32,966 nt of DNA from positions 1 through 32,966 of the forward strand of contig JACKOY010000030.1 in assembly GCA_024233935.1 (NCBI GenBank), written 5' to 3'. The stretch is from Spirochaetales bacterium. Its GTDB lineage: Bacteria > Spirochaetota > Leptospiria > Leptospirales > Leptonemataceae. Positions within the stretch are counted from its first letter, which is position 1; each line of letters opens with the position of its first letter. Positions 8,180-16,112 of this stretch are shown one piece after another. Under the pieces are notes generated by a model. That model did not search any database and was not told the origin of the DNA. It worked only from the letters and a program-made list of their open reading frames with translations. The translations under genes and the position numbers were made by a program.

Positions 8180-8660
8180 AAACTCGTTTGATATTGTCTG
8201 CAAGATCGATCGGCAGGAACTGCAAAACGCCATCGACCTGACCCGCAAAGAACTCGCCAATCGCTTCGACTTTAAGGGCGCGAAGGCTACGGTTGAAATT
8301 GAAGGTGACAATCTGGTGCTTGAGGCCTCCGATCAGATGCGCATGAAGCAACTGATTGAGATTGTGCAGTCCAAAGCCGCGCGCCGCAACCTGAGTCTGA
8401 AGGCGCTGCCCTTTGGAGATTTCGAAACCAATGTCAGCGGGCTGGTCAAGTGTCGGGCGGCCATCCAGGCCGGCCTGAATCAGGAACAGTGCAAGGAAAT
8501 CGTTCGTATGATCAAAGACTCGAAACAAAAGGTCCAGGTCCGCATTCAGGGCGATAGCGTGCGCGTTACGGGCAAGAGCAAAGACGACCTGCAAGCGATC
8601 CAGAAACTCATCCGCGACGCCGACCTGCCCTATCATACTGCCTTCGACAACTACCGCTGA
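8172..8660 (+). CDS. yajQ: YajQ-family nucleotide-binding protein (UPF0234)
   Basis: The 162-aa protein is a full-length YajQ homologue, starting AENSFDIVCKIDRQEL, with the family motifs RFDFKG (31-36) and a C-terminal KSKDDLQAIQKLIR helix. YajQ proteins have two RNP-like folds and bind nucleotides; a Xanthomonas member binds cyclic di-GMP and acts with a transcription factor. The start is a GTG at 8172, inside alaS, with GGGGAAG about 5 nt upstream. The 8-nt overlap suggests coupled translation. Whether this member binds cyclic di-GMP is unknown, although a diguanylate cyclase is encoded 13 kb away. Confidence 0.93.
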   Translation: MAENSFDIVCKIDRQELQNAIDLTRKELANRFDFKGAKATVEIEGDNLVLEASDQMRMKQLIEIVQSKAARRNLSLKALPFGDFETNVSGLVKCRAAIQAGLNQEQCKEIVRMIKDSKQKVQVRIQGDSVRVTGKSKDDLQAIQKLIRDADLPYHTAFDNYR

Positions 8661-8676
8661 CGGACACATCGCGACC

Positions 8677-9636
8677 ATGTCCGAGCGCGACCATCAGTCC
8701 GGGGAACTCAAAGCGCTCTACCAGGGCGATTTCGCTGAGGCGTACCGTCTGTACGGTGATTTGCTGGAGCGCCGGCCGGATAGCGTCGAAGCCCAGGTGG
8801 GTTTTTACGCCGCTGGCTACTGGCGAAATCGGCTGGAACAGGAGCAGTTGCCCCGTTCCGGTCGGGCCCTGGCCGCCTACCTCATGGAGCACTGGGAGGC
8901 CTTTGAAGTAATCGCCGACGAACGCGGATACCCGGGCACGGAGGCCTTTGCGGCCGCCATGAAAGCCGTTCTGGGCCTGGCCGCCGAAAATCTGCGGCAT
9001 GCCTTTCAGGAAGAAGGCACCAGCGGAGTCGACCTGGAACTGCTCAAGCAACTCGGCATATGCCTGGTGCGAACCGAGGACTACCAGAACGCAGCCGAAG
9101 TTCTGAACTACGCGCGCAAGAAGAACGATAGCGATGCCTTTTTGATGTTTCTACTCGCCGAATGCTATTGCCACCTGGGCGCCGGGTATCTCGACCGTGG
9201 CCTGAGTTTGTATCGCGACACCTGCTTCACCGATCACCAGGCCATCGATCCGGTCTATATCACGTCGGAACCCGCGGCGCCCCTGCTGGAACGGCTCTAC
9301 CGCGAACACGACAATAATGTTCAGGCCGCTCTCGATTGGTTCGGCGCATGGATGCAGCTTAGATCACTGCGCGCGACCCTGCGGCAGTTGCACCCGCGCG
9401 AGATTGAGTACCTGAATTCAGAGATACGCCGCCTCACCCGCGATCTTGATACCGTAATCGACAAATACAAAGACCGTGTGCGCGCCCGACTGTGCTTCTA
9501 TCACCTGGCGCTATTTCACTACTATCGCTATCAGGAAATCTCGCGCGAAGAGGCCCGCAATCACGAAGCGGCTCTGGAAGCACTTTCACCGGAACTCTAC
9601 GCGGCCCTGAAAGAAGGACCGGGAAACAAGCGCTGA
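8677..9636 (+). CDS. TPR-like helical repeat protein
   Basis: The 319-aa protein is soluble and almost all helical. Residues 8-35 (LKALYQGDFAEAYRLYGDLL) look like a tetratricopeptide unit, and another follows near 125-155 (LGICLVRTEDYQNAAEVLNYA), with CYCHLGAGYLDRGLSLYRD continuing the pattern. The C-terminal third is longer helices rich in arginine and tyrosine. No catalytic motif is visible; TPR proteins usually act as scaffolds. It starts 16 nt after the yajQ stop and probably shares the alaS-yajQ transcript. No ribosome-binding site is obvious before the ATG. Confidence 0.7.
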   Translation: MSERDHQSGELKALYQGDFAEAYRLYGDLLERRPDSVEAQVGFYAAGYWRNRLEQEQLPRSGRALAAYLMEHWEAFEVIADERGYPGTEAFAAAMKAVLGLAAENLRHAFQEEGTSGVDLELLKQLGICLVRTEDYQNAAEVLNYARKKNDSDAFLMFLLAECYCHLGAGYLDRGLSLYRDTCFTDHQAIDPVYITSEPAAPLLERLYREHDNNVQAALDWFGAWMQLRSLRATLRQLHPREIEYLNSEIRRLTRDLDTVIDKYKDRVRARLCFYHLALFHYYRYQEISREEARNHEAALEALSPELYAALKEGPGNKR

Positions 9637-9731
9637 CGTGCAGGACAGGCGGGCTGAGCTACTACGCGCAACCTGGCGGCGGTCCATAGCCAAACAGGTG
9701 CGGAAGAATTTCCCGACGACTTCGAGAAGAT

Positions 9732-9791
9732 AGCCGCGGTCACGGCTGCGGCGAGGCACTCCCGGTGCGCGGGTCGATGGCGACAGCGCCA
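9732..9791. repeat. Two GC-rich hairpins between convergent genes
   Basis: Between the convergent TPR and DegT genes lie AGCCG/CGGCT (9732-9736 and 9743-9747) and TGGCG/CGCCA (9778-9782 and 9787-9791), each a perfect 5-bp stem with a 6- or 4-nt loop. Neither is followed by a T-tract, so a terminator role is only possible. Nothing else is seen in the 194-bp gap. Confidence 0.3.
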
Positions 9792-9830
9792 GGATGCCGG
9801 AAAATAATCCGACACGATGGCCGGCAGCTT

Positions 9831-10946
9831 TCAGCCCAGCTTGTTCTGAACCACCGAGACCACCTGCTCAAGCTCGTCTTCGGTCATATACGCAAAGAGC
9901 GGTAGGCTGAGCACACGGCTGGCCATATCGCGGGCAACATCACCGCCCGCCCGACCGGCAATCACGGGACCGGATGCTTCCTGATCGGACATGGCGCCCG
10001 GGTAGACAATGCCAAAGCCGATGCCGTTGTCTTTGAGCGTCTGCTCGGCGTCGGCCCGCTTGCCGGGTTCAAAGACCAGGACGTTTAGATAGCCGTTTTC
10101 GACATAACCGTCGGGCGGGGTCGCACACCGAAACGAATTGCAATCGCTCAGCTTTTCCCGATAGAACGCCGCCGCGTTGCGACGACTCTCCAGGCGCCGG
10201 TCCAGATGCTCGTGCACCAGGTTCAGGTACGCCGCCTGCAGCGTGTCGATGCGCGAATTCCAACCCACGTACTGATATGAATAATGGTCCGAACGACCGT
10301 GGTTTGCCATGGAACGAATACGCGCCGCAAATTCCGGATTCGAGGTAAGAACGGCGCCCGCATCTCCGGCGGCGCCGAAAACCTTGGCCGGATAGAAGCT
10401 GATCGTGGAGATTTCCGCATCTTGATAGATGGAGCGACCCTGGTACGAAACGCCATACGCCTGGGCGCCGTCTTCAACCAGAGTGACCTTCTTCTCTTTG
10501 CAGAATTGACGCAACTGCGCAAGGCGGGCGCTGCCCCAGCCATACAGATGCACAACCATCGCAAAGCGGGCCTTGTGTTCTTCGACGGCGCGGACAAAAA
10601 GATCAAAGTCCAACTGTAGATCGTCCGGGCTGACATCCACAGTGACCGGTCGTGCACCCACATTTACAATCGCTTCGAAAGTGGCCCAGAATGTGAAGTC
10701 CGGCAAGAGCACCACATCGCCGGGGCCGACGCCGGCCGCGCGCAGAGCAAGTTGCAAAGCATCGGTTCCATTTGCACAACCAATCGCATGACTCACGCCG
10801 CAATCCTGCGCGAGACTCTTTTCCAGCTGTTCAATTTCGGGGCCGCCCATGAAGCGCGTGTTTACGGACAGTTCGCGGATTTTCTCGATCCAGCGATCCA
10901 GAAAATCGGGTTCAAATCGTTTTAAATCAATGAATGGAATGGTCAT
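9831..10946 (-). CDS. DegT/DnrJ/EryC1-family PLP-dependent aminotransferase
   Basis: The 371-aa protein is a typical sugar aminotransferase of the DegT/DnrJ/EryC1/StrS family. It shows GCANGTDALQLAL (cofactor phosphate binding), the LVEDGAQAYG aspartate segment that contacts the pyridine nitrogen, and K188 in SFYPAKVFG, the Schiff-base lysine. GAAGDAGAV follows as expected. The family aminates keto-sugars for surface polysaccharides or modified sugars; the exact substrate cannot be read. Its ATG lies inside the end of the STAS gene (20-nt overlap), so the two are probably translated together. No other polysaccharide gene is in the window, which makes the context unusual. Confidence 0.92.
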   Translation of the reverse strand: MTIPFIDLKRFEPDFLDRWIEKIRELSVNTRFMGGPEIEQLEKSLAQDCGVSHAIGCANGTDALQLALRAAGVGPGDVVLLPDFTFWATFEAIVNVGARPVTVDVSPDDLQLDFDLFVRAVEEHKARFAMVVHLYGWGSARLAQLRQFCKEKKVTLVEDGAQAYGVSYQGRSIYQDAEISTISFYPAKVFGAAGDAGAVLTSNPEFAARIRSMANHGRSDHYSYQYVGWNSRIDTLQAAYLNLVHEHLDRRLESRRNAAAFYREKLSDCNSFRCATPPDGYVENGYLNVLVFEPGKRADAEQTLKDNGIGFGIVYPGAMSDQEASGPVIAGRAGGDVARDMASRVLSLPLFAYMTEDELEQVVSVVQNKLG

Positions 10947-11376
10947 TGGGCAGAAGCGTATCGCGGGCTTCCGCGACGCTATCCATCACAGTCAGGTCAG
11001 GCGGCAAATCCATCAAGCTAAATACACGGTGCAAAAACGCATGAACGCCGCCGATTACGAGACGATGGCCGCTTTCCCGGACGCGAAAGAAAATCGAGAA
11101 CAATATCGCAACTCCGCTGGAGTTGATATACTCCAGCCGGGAAAGATCAAGTATCACATCACTATCGATGCCGCTGAAGAGTCGCGTGATCTTGCGATTC
11201 ACGTCGAAATGGTTGTGATTGGCGATACGACCTACCACGGACACAATCCAGAGATTGCCGCGCGCGCTGCGCTCCTGACTGACCTGAAATTCAAGGTCGG
11301 GGAAACGCAATCGGCCCCGGCCATCGAGCAGGGGACCTGAAGATTCTTGATCGGCAGCGCTTACGACGGGTTCCAT
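10927..11376 (-). CDS. STAS-domain protein (anti-sigma-factor antagonist-like)
   Basis: The 149-aa protein has a STAS domain from about residue 28 to 140. VILDLSRLEYINSSGVAIL includes the loop I84-N-S-S-G88, and S87 aligns with the serine phosphorylated in SpoIIAA; the usual aspartate before the serines is asparagine here. The first 27 residues are probably disordered. I chose the ATG at 11376 rather than the ATG at 11478, because the extension is phenylalanine-rich, non-homologous in appearance and crosses a terminator-like element. No matching anti-sigma kinase is in the window. It overlaps the DegT gene by 20 nt, an odd partnership for a partner-switch protein. Confidence 0.8.
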   Translation of the reverse strand: MEPVVSAADQESSGPLLDGRGRLRFPDLEFQVSQERSARGNLWIVSVVGRIANHNHFDVNRKITRLFSGIDSDVILDLSRLEYINSSGVAILFSIFFRVRESGHRLVIGGVHAFLHRVFSLMDLPPDLTVMDSVAEARDTLLPNDHSIH

Positions 11377-11430
11377 AGCGGGGGCTTCACAAGAGTAGAC
11401 GAAAAAAAGCGGTCGAGGGTGCAGGACAGT

Positions 11431-11463
11431 AAAAAAAAACCGCAGGGTCACGACGAAGGACCC
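11431..11463 (-). terminator. Terminator-like hairpin with T9 tract
   Basis: Read on the minus strand, GGGTC-(9 nt)-GACCC (11463-11445) is followed by TGCGG and nine T residues (11439-11431). A second run of seven T lies about 25 nt further on. It directly follows the LigD-like gene and precedes the STAS gene, so the hom cluster may end or be attenuated here. The stem is only 5 bp, which keeps confidence moderate. Confidence 0.45.
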
Positions 11464-11478
11464 CTGATCCACGCCCAT

Positions 11479-11829
11479 TCAGGGTTCCGTTTCCACCACT
11501 AAGAACAGTTCTGCCCGGTCCCAATCGCCGCTCAAATTGCCCCGGGCCAGTTCCGTCACCATGCCACGATCCCCGTCAATGGGGCCACTGAAGGTCCAGT
11601 ACAGGGGCCGGTGGTCGCTTTTACGGGCGCCGCGCCAGATCTTTCCGCTCGTCTGAGGGGGCACCACACGCAGGCGGCCATGCTCGCCCGGAATGCTTTC
11701 GGCCAGATCCGACGGAAACTCAAAGGTCGGGAGGCAGTCGAGCTGCGGGGGCTTGAGAAACAGGTCCAGATGATTAGCCCGACCGTCGGGATAGTGATGC
11801 CGGACCAGCCGAAACGGAACCGTGCTCAA
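11479..11829 (-). CDS. Stand-alone LigD 3'-phosphoesterase-like domain protein
   Basis: The 116-aa protein starts FRLVRHHYPDGRANHLDLFL and has DHRPLYWTFSGPIDGDRG at 72-89. These resemble the opening strand (HxDFRL type) and the DHxLxYxxFEG segment of the 3'-phosphoesterase domain of bacterial ligase D, also found as small single-domain proteins in planctomycetes. H20, D22 and H73 would correspond to conserved active-site positions. The match is by eye and fairly weak in the middle. If correct, it may process 3' ends of DNA or RNA; Ku and ligase D are not in the window. The start is TTG at 11829, overlapping the hom stop as TTGA, which implies coupled translation. A terminator-like hairpin follows. 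Confidence 0.5.
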   Translation of the reverse strand: MSTVPFRLVRHHYPDGRANHLDLFLKPPQLDCLPTFEFPSDLAESIPGEHGRLRVVPPQTSGKIWRGARKSDHRPLYWTFSGPIDGDRGMVTELARGNLSGDWDRAELFLVVETEP

Positions 11830-13091
11830 AGATCCAGTTCCATCGGCATGGCGACGGTCGGAGCCAGAATTGTATCCAGAGCGTCGATGCGTTTAATGGC
11901 GGTTCGAAGAGGGACTTCCGGAGTTGTATGCGTGATCACGACCACGTTTACCGGTTCCGGTCCCTCTTTTTGAGAGACCGAAGCGATGGAGATATTCTCT
12001 TCCGCAAGGATGCGGGCCAGGTCGGCCATCACTCCCGGCCGGTCATAGGTCTGAAAACGAAGATAGAAACGATAGGCGTACTCGTGGTGTATCACGGGAT
12101 CCTTGGTGCCGCTGATCCAGTATTCCGGCGTTTCTGGATTTTCGCGCGCAAGAAACACCAGGTCGCTCACAACTGCGGCCGCTGTGGGTCGGGCGCCCGC
12201 TCCCAGGCCCATCAGCAACTGGGGTCCGGAGTTTGAGGTCGCAAAGAAAACCGCATTACGTTCATCCCGCACGTGGGCCAGGACGTGGTCCTCATGGATC
12301 AAGACCGGATGCACACGCATCTGCAGCGGATCACGACGCGCAACTGCCAGAAGGCGGATCACACACTTGAGGTCGGCCGCGATCTGATGATCCACCAGTC
12401 GGATGTGTTCGATGCCTTCTGTCAGGACCGCATCTTCATTGATGCGCGTATCGAAAGCCAGGGCAGAGATGATGGCCAGCTTTTGTGCGGCGTCCTTGCC
12501 ACCCACGTCAAACGAAGGGTCGGCTTCGGCGAAGCCACGCACCTGGGCTTCGCGCAGGGCGGCGGCGTAGTCGAGACCGTCCTCCTGCATGCGCGTAATG
12601 ATAAAATTGCAGGTGCCATTCAGGATTCCGTACAGCGCTTCGATTTCGTTTGCGATCAGACCCCGGCGCAGGTTCTTGATGACCGGCAGGGCAGCGGCCA
12701 CCGCGGCTTCGAAGGCAATTTCACACGAATGCTGGTGCGAAAGTTCAAAGAGCTCGTTGCCGTGTCTGGCGAGAAGGGCCTTGTTCGCCGTTACCACGTC
12801 TTTTCCGGCCGCAAGCGCCCGGGTCACCACAGTGTAAGCCGGCTCAATGCCGCCCAGAAGCTCCGCAACAATGTCGATGGAGGGATCTCCGAGCACGTCC
12901 TCCATGTTGTCCGAAGCGGGGATATCACGAATCACATCGCCCTTTTCCCGAAAGCTGCGGTCGAAAATCCGTACGATTTCAAAGCGCACCCCCGAACGAT
13001 GCTCAAGTGCTTCGCCGTGATCGCGCAGAATCCGCAGGACACCCTGGCCAACGGTGCCCAGGCCCATAATGCCGACCCGAACCGATTTCAC
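11826..13091 (-). CDS. hom: Homoserine dehydrogenase with C-terminal ACT domain
   Basis: The 421-aa enzyme reduces aspartate semialdehyde to homoserine on the route to threonine and methionine. GIMGLGTVGQG (7-17) is the NAD(P) loop, K104 lies in TANKALL, and NGTCNF is at 158-163. The catalytic set E189, D195, D200 and K204 matches E208, D214, D219 and K223 of the yeast enzyme. An ACT domain occupies about 345-421 (YDRPGVMADLARILAEENIS), the usual site of threonine feedback inhibition. The start is GTG at 13091, overlapping the upstream gene's stop as GTGA; the downstream gene's TTG overlaps its own stop. Both arrangements suggest translational coupling. Asparto kinase and threonine synthase are not nearby. 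Confidence 0.96.
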   Translation of the reverse strand: MKSVRVGIMGLGTVGQGVLRILRDHGEALEHRSGVRFEIVRIFDRSFREKGDVIRDIPASDNMEDVLGDPSIDIVAELLGGIEPAYTVVTRALAAGKDVVTANKALLARHGNELFELSHQHSCEIAFEAAVAAALPVIKNLRRGLIANEIEALYGILNGTCNFIITRMQEDGLDYAAALREAQVRGFAEADPSFDVGGKDAAQKLAIISALAFDTRINEDAVLTEGIEHIRLVDHQIAADLKCVIRLLAVARRDPLQMRVHPVLIHEDHVLAHVRDERNAVFFATSNSGPQLLMGLGAGARPTAAAVVSDLVFLARENPETPEYWISGTKDPVIHHEYAYRFYLRFQTYDRPGVMADLARILAEENISIASVSQKEGPEPVNVVVITHTTPEVPLRTAIKRIDALDTILAPTVAMPMELDL

Positions 13092-13474
13092 GAGAGTAGC
13101 TTGCGGAGGCGCGCGCCAAGTCCCTGATTTCGGGGACCGGGCGTCGGGCGGGTTTGAGCGCGGTCGGTAGCGGGAGAAACAGCGGGTGACTCGGGCTCCG
13201 GCGGGGGCGCTGCAGCGGTTGCGCTATCGCCCTCCCCCAGTTTCTCCTGGAAGATCTGATTCCAGTTGCCTTCGTTCGTCCGACGGCCGGGGAGTGTTTT
13301 GAGCAGCTCCTCGAGACGCTTCTGGTACACGCGCGAGTTGCGCACCTGGGCAACCACGGAGGCGGGAACCGACTCCGGATAGCGATGCGCATTCAAGAGC
13401 TCAATGTCATCCAGCGATTGCTCCGTCCGGGCGGGGGCACGACGGGTTCTGGATCGGGATTTTGTGCTCGCCAT
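13088..13474 (-). CDS. Hypothetical basic protein, 128 aa, first gene of the hom cluster
   Basis: The 128-aa protein has three parts: an arginine-rich start (KSRSRTRRAPAR), a predicted helical core with SVVAQVRNSRVYQKRLEELL (about 39-58), and a proline/alanine-rich linker leading to a short basic amphipathic tail (GARLRKLLS). No signal peptide or known domain is visible. I chose the ATG at 13474; the frame extends further upstream without obvious protein character. The stop overlaps the hom GTG, so it is probably translated with hom. The arginine-rich ends might bind nucleic acid or acidic proteins. It diverges from the beta-helix lipoprotein gene across 142 bp. Confidence 0.6.
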   Translation of the reverse strand: MASTKSRSRTRRAPARTEQSLDDIELLNAHRYPESVPASVVAQVRNSRVYQKRLEELLKTLPGRRTNEGNWNQIFQEKLGEGDSATAAAPPPEPESPAVSPATDRAQTRPTPGPRNQGLGARLRKLLS

Positions 13475-13616
13475 GCTTACAGGGTGTCGCGGCCGGACCC
13501 CGATTGCGTCAAGACCAAAATGGGGTGGCGGCCGCGGAGACCGGACCTTTTTTGCTTGAGCGCGGCCAGGAAGCGCGCATGATGCGGTCAGATACATTGC
13601 ATTGCTGGAGTGAATC

Positions 13617-14852
13617 ATGCGTTCTCTAAATTTTCTCGCTTTGACCACGGTCTTTCTTTTCGTACTGGCGGCCTGCGGCGGGCGCACCGTGGAAATTACC
13701 GGTTCCGACCGCGAATTCCAGGAGGCGCTCAAGACCCAGTTGATTACTGCGGAAGCCGGCACCATCATTGAATTGCCGGAAGGAACGTTTCACCTCACAG
13801 ACGTGTTAACTCTGAAAGCCGATGGAGTCACAATTCGGGGACAGGGCATAGACCGCACCATCCTTTCTTTCGCGGGACAAACCTCGGGCTCGGAGGGACT
13901 GCAGGTGCAGGCCAATGACTTCACAATTGAAGATCTGGCCATTGAAGATACCCGCGGCGACGCGCTCAAGATCAACGGCGGAAAGAATATTACGATTCGG
14001 CGCGTGCGAACCGAGTGGACCAACGGCCCGGACGAAGAAAACGGCGCCTACGGAATTTATCCGGTGCAATGCGAAAACGTTCTGATTGAAGAATCCGTTG
14101 CGATTGGCGCCTCGGACGCCGGCATTTACGTGGGCCAGTCCCGAAACATCATTGTGCGCAACAGTCGCGCCGAATTCAACGTGGCCGGGATCGAGATCGA
14201 AAACTCTCAGTACGCCGATGTGCACGATAATGTCGCCCGCAACAACACCGGCGGCGTGCTGGTCTTTGATCTTCCGGACCTTCCGGTCCAGGGAGGACAG
14301 AATACCCGTGTCTTTAACAATACAATCGAGGAAAACAACACCGAGAATTTCGCGCCATCGGGCAACATCGTCGCACGGGTGCCCACCGGAACCGGTCTGA
14401 TGGTGATGGCCAACGACAATATTGAAATCTTTGGAAACACGATTCGCAATCACAAGACCACGAACATAATCATCGTCAGTTATTACCTCACTGAGAACGA
14501 AATCACGGACGAAAACTACGACCCGGTTCCGGAAGCGATCCACATCCACGACAATCAAATATCGGGCGGGGGAGAGGATCCGACCGGAGGCAACAGCTTT
14601 CAGAGCAAAAAAGTCATTACGGTCCTGAGACTGCAGCTGGGAACACCTTTCCCGGACATCATGTACGATGGCATTCTCGAAGGGATGGAGCTCGTGGATG
14701 GCCGGTTGCCGGAAGATCGACGCATCTGCATCAGAAACAACGGAGACATTGACTTTGCCAACATAGATGCGGCCAACGACTTTGCGAACGTGACCCGCGA
14801 CCTGAGCGCGTACGACTGCAGCCTGCCGCCGCTTTCCGAAATCCAATTCTAG
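13617..14852 (+). CDS. Right-handed parallel beta-helix lipoprotein
   Basis: The 411-aa protein has a clear lipoprotein signal with lipobox LAAC and C20 as the lipidated residue. From about residue 60 to 330 it shows pectate-lyase/NosD-like beta-helix rungs, each with paired short strands such as GVTIRGQGID, NITIRRVRTEW, NVLIEESVAIG, NIIVRNSRAEF and NIEIFGNTIRN. It fits the TIGR03805-type beta-helix family, which I recall as often sitting next to the SO2930/HNE_0200-type diheme cytochrome, as it does here with a 1-nt gap. Such folds bind or cleave polysaccharides, but no catalytic residues can be assigned. GGAG lies about 7 nt before the ATG. The protein probably sits in the outer membrane or periplasm. 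Confidence 0.85.
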   Translation: MRSLNFLALTTVFLFVLAACGGRTVEITGSDREFQEALKTQLITAEAGTIIELPEGTFHLTDVLTLKADGVTIRGQGIDRTILSFAGQTSGSEGLQVQANDFTIEDLAIEDTRGDALKINGGKNITIRRVRTEWTNGPDEENGAYGIYPVQCENVLIEESVAIGASDAGIYVGQSRNIIVRNSRAEFNVAGIEIENSQYADVHDNVARNNTGGVLVFDLPDLPVQGGQNTRVFNNTIEENNTENFAPSGNIVARVPTGTGLMVMANDNIEIFGNTIRNHKTTNIIIVSYYLTENEITDENYDPVPEAIHIHDNQISGGGEDPTGGNSFQSKKVITVLRLQLGTPFPDIMYDGILEGMELVDGRLPEDRRICIRNNGDIDFANIDAANDFANVTRDLSAYDCSLPPLSEIQF

Positions 14853-14853
14853 C

Positions 14854-15969
14854 ATGCGACGCGCCGGCTTCTACCTGTGTATTTTGGTTCTGACAACGGG
14901 CCAGGCGTGCAAGCGGGAAGGCATACTCCGCTACAACGGTGGGGATCTGCCGCAAACGCTATCGGAATGGGGGCTTTTTCAGGGTGAACTACGGCAATTG
15001 CAACCGGTCGATGGCGTTGTGCCCTATGATCTGAACACGCCGCTCTTCTCGGACTACGCGCACAAGTTCAGAACCATGTCGTTGCCCCCTGGAGAAGCGG
15101 CGCCGTACAGCCCCGACACTGTGTTTGCGCTCCCGGTCGGCACCGTCATCTCCAAGACGTTCTACTTCGAAGATTCAGAGATCGAAAGCATTGATGGAGT
15201 CACGCCCTCGCCTTCACCGGACGGTCGCCGACTGATCGAGACGCGCATTCTCGTTCACACCGATGACGGCTGGATGGGGATACCCTATGTCTGGGACGAT
15301 GCAATGACCGAAGCCCGCCTGAAGATCGCCGGTGCGGGTTTCTTAATTGTGCAAAGAGACGGCGATGGCGGAACCCGCCAGCTGCAGTATGCGGTTCCGG
15401 ATATGAATCAGTGTGCGAGCTGTCACGTTACGAACGCGGCCGAGCACGAAAATGCGATGACGCCCATTGGACCCGCTGCTCGACATCTGAATCGCGACTA
15501 CGACTACGCCAATGGCGCCGTCGAAAATCAACTCACGCACTGGCAGAACATCGGCTTTCTGTCCGATGTGCCGGCGCCGGAAACAGCGCCACGCCATGCA
15601 GTCTGGAACGAACCTGAAACCGGCAGCGTGGACGAACGCGCCCGGGCCTACCTCGACGCCAACTGCGCCCACTGTCACAGCCCGACCGGGCCGGCCCGTA
15701 CGTCGGGCCTCAATCTACGTTCCGATGTGGACGGGCGCCCGCATTGGGGTGTTTGCAAGACACCGGTTGCCGCCGGACGTGGGAGCGGCGGTCTTTCGTA
15801 CGATATCGTGCCCGGCAATCCCGACCGATCGATCTTGTTTTTCCGCATGGCCTCGGTCGACCCCGGAATCATGATGCCCGAGATCGGGCGGTCGGTTGTG
15901 CATACCGAAGGCGTCGCACTCATGCGGCAGTGGATTGCTTCGCTGGACGGTAGCTGCGTCGGACTGTAA
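14854..15969 (+). CDS. SO2930/HNE_0200-like diheme c-type cytochrome, probable lipoprotein
   Basis: The 371-aa protein has two heme c sites: C187ASC190H191 and C271AHC274H275. A signal ending TTGQAC gives C19 as a possible lipid attachment, with a relaxed lipobox. The N-terminal half has LSEWGLF, VVPYDLNTPLFSDYA and KTFYFED motifs, typical, as I recall, of the SO2930/HNE_0200 family (TIGR03806). The C-terminal part includes GNPDRSILFFRM, as in other heme-containing periplasmic oxidases. It starts 1 nt after the beta-helix gene and must share its transcript. Heme attachment implies a cytochrome c maturation system elsewhere. The electron donor, acceptor and substrate are unknown. Hairpins follow the stop codon. 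Confidence 0.88.
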   Translation: MRRAGFYLCILVLTTGQACKREGILRYNGGDLPQTLSEWGLFQGELRQLQPVDGVVPYDLNTPLFSDYAHKFRTMSLPPGEAAPYSPDTVFALPVGTVISKTFYFEDSEIESIDGVTPSPSPDGRRLIETRILVHTDDGWMGIPYVWDDAMTEARLKIAGAGFLIVQRDGDGGTRQLQYAVPDMNQCASCHVTNAAEHENAMTPIGPAARHLNRDYDYANGAVENQLTHWQNIGFLSDVPAPETAPRHAVWNEPETGSVDERARAYLDANCAHCHSPTGPARTSGLNLRSDVDGRPHWGVCKTPVAAGRGSGGLSYDIVPGNPDRSILFFRMASVDPGIMMPEIGRSVVHTEGVALMRQWIASLDGSCVGL

Positions 15970-15982
15970 ACCCGCGCAGCCG

Positions 15983-16072
15983 CCGTTGCAAACGGGGGCG
16001 CCTTTATTGGAGGCGACGCTGGCATTCTTCGGCACTCTTTACAATTCCCCGAGCACGAAGGCAAACGTGCTC
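15983..16072. terminator. Three inverted repeats between convergent genes, probable bidirectional terminator
   Basis: Between the cytochrome stop and the aquaporin stop are CCGTT-GCA-AACGG (15983-15995), CGCCT-7 nt-AGGCG (15999-16015), and the perfect 7-bp stem GAGCACG-8 nt-CGTGCTC (16051-16072). Further short palindromes around TGCGTGACGCA lie at about 16078-16090. No T-tract follows, so classical intrinsic termination is not certain, but the position between convergent genes fits a terminator region. Confidence 0.4.
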
Positions 16073-16112
16073 GATTGCGTTGCGTGACGCACCTGAGTGC
16101 GTTGCTACCCGA

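Noticed and set aside
11377..11478. N-terminal extension of the STAS protein to an ATG at 11478
   Set aside because: The extension is phenylalanine-rich, does not look like protein, and spans a T9 terminator-like element. The ATG at 11376 fits the STAS domain better.
12273..13127. 284-codon plus-strand open frame
   Set aside because: It lies opposite hom, whose protein has clear catalytic and ACT motifs. The antisense peptide is low-quality.
13475..13768. Upstream extension of the 128-aa protein
   Set aside because: It would run into the divergent beta-helix gene and has no conserved character.
13806..14855. 349-codon minus-strand open frame
   Set aside because: It mirrors the beta-helix gene; the repeated rungs keep the opposite strand open. 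No independent start signal.
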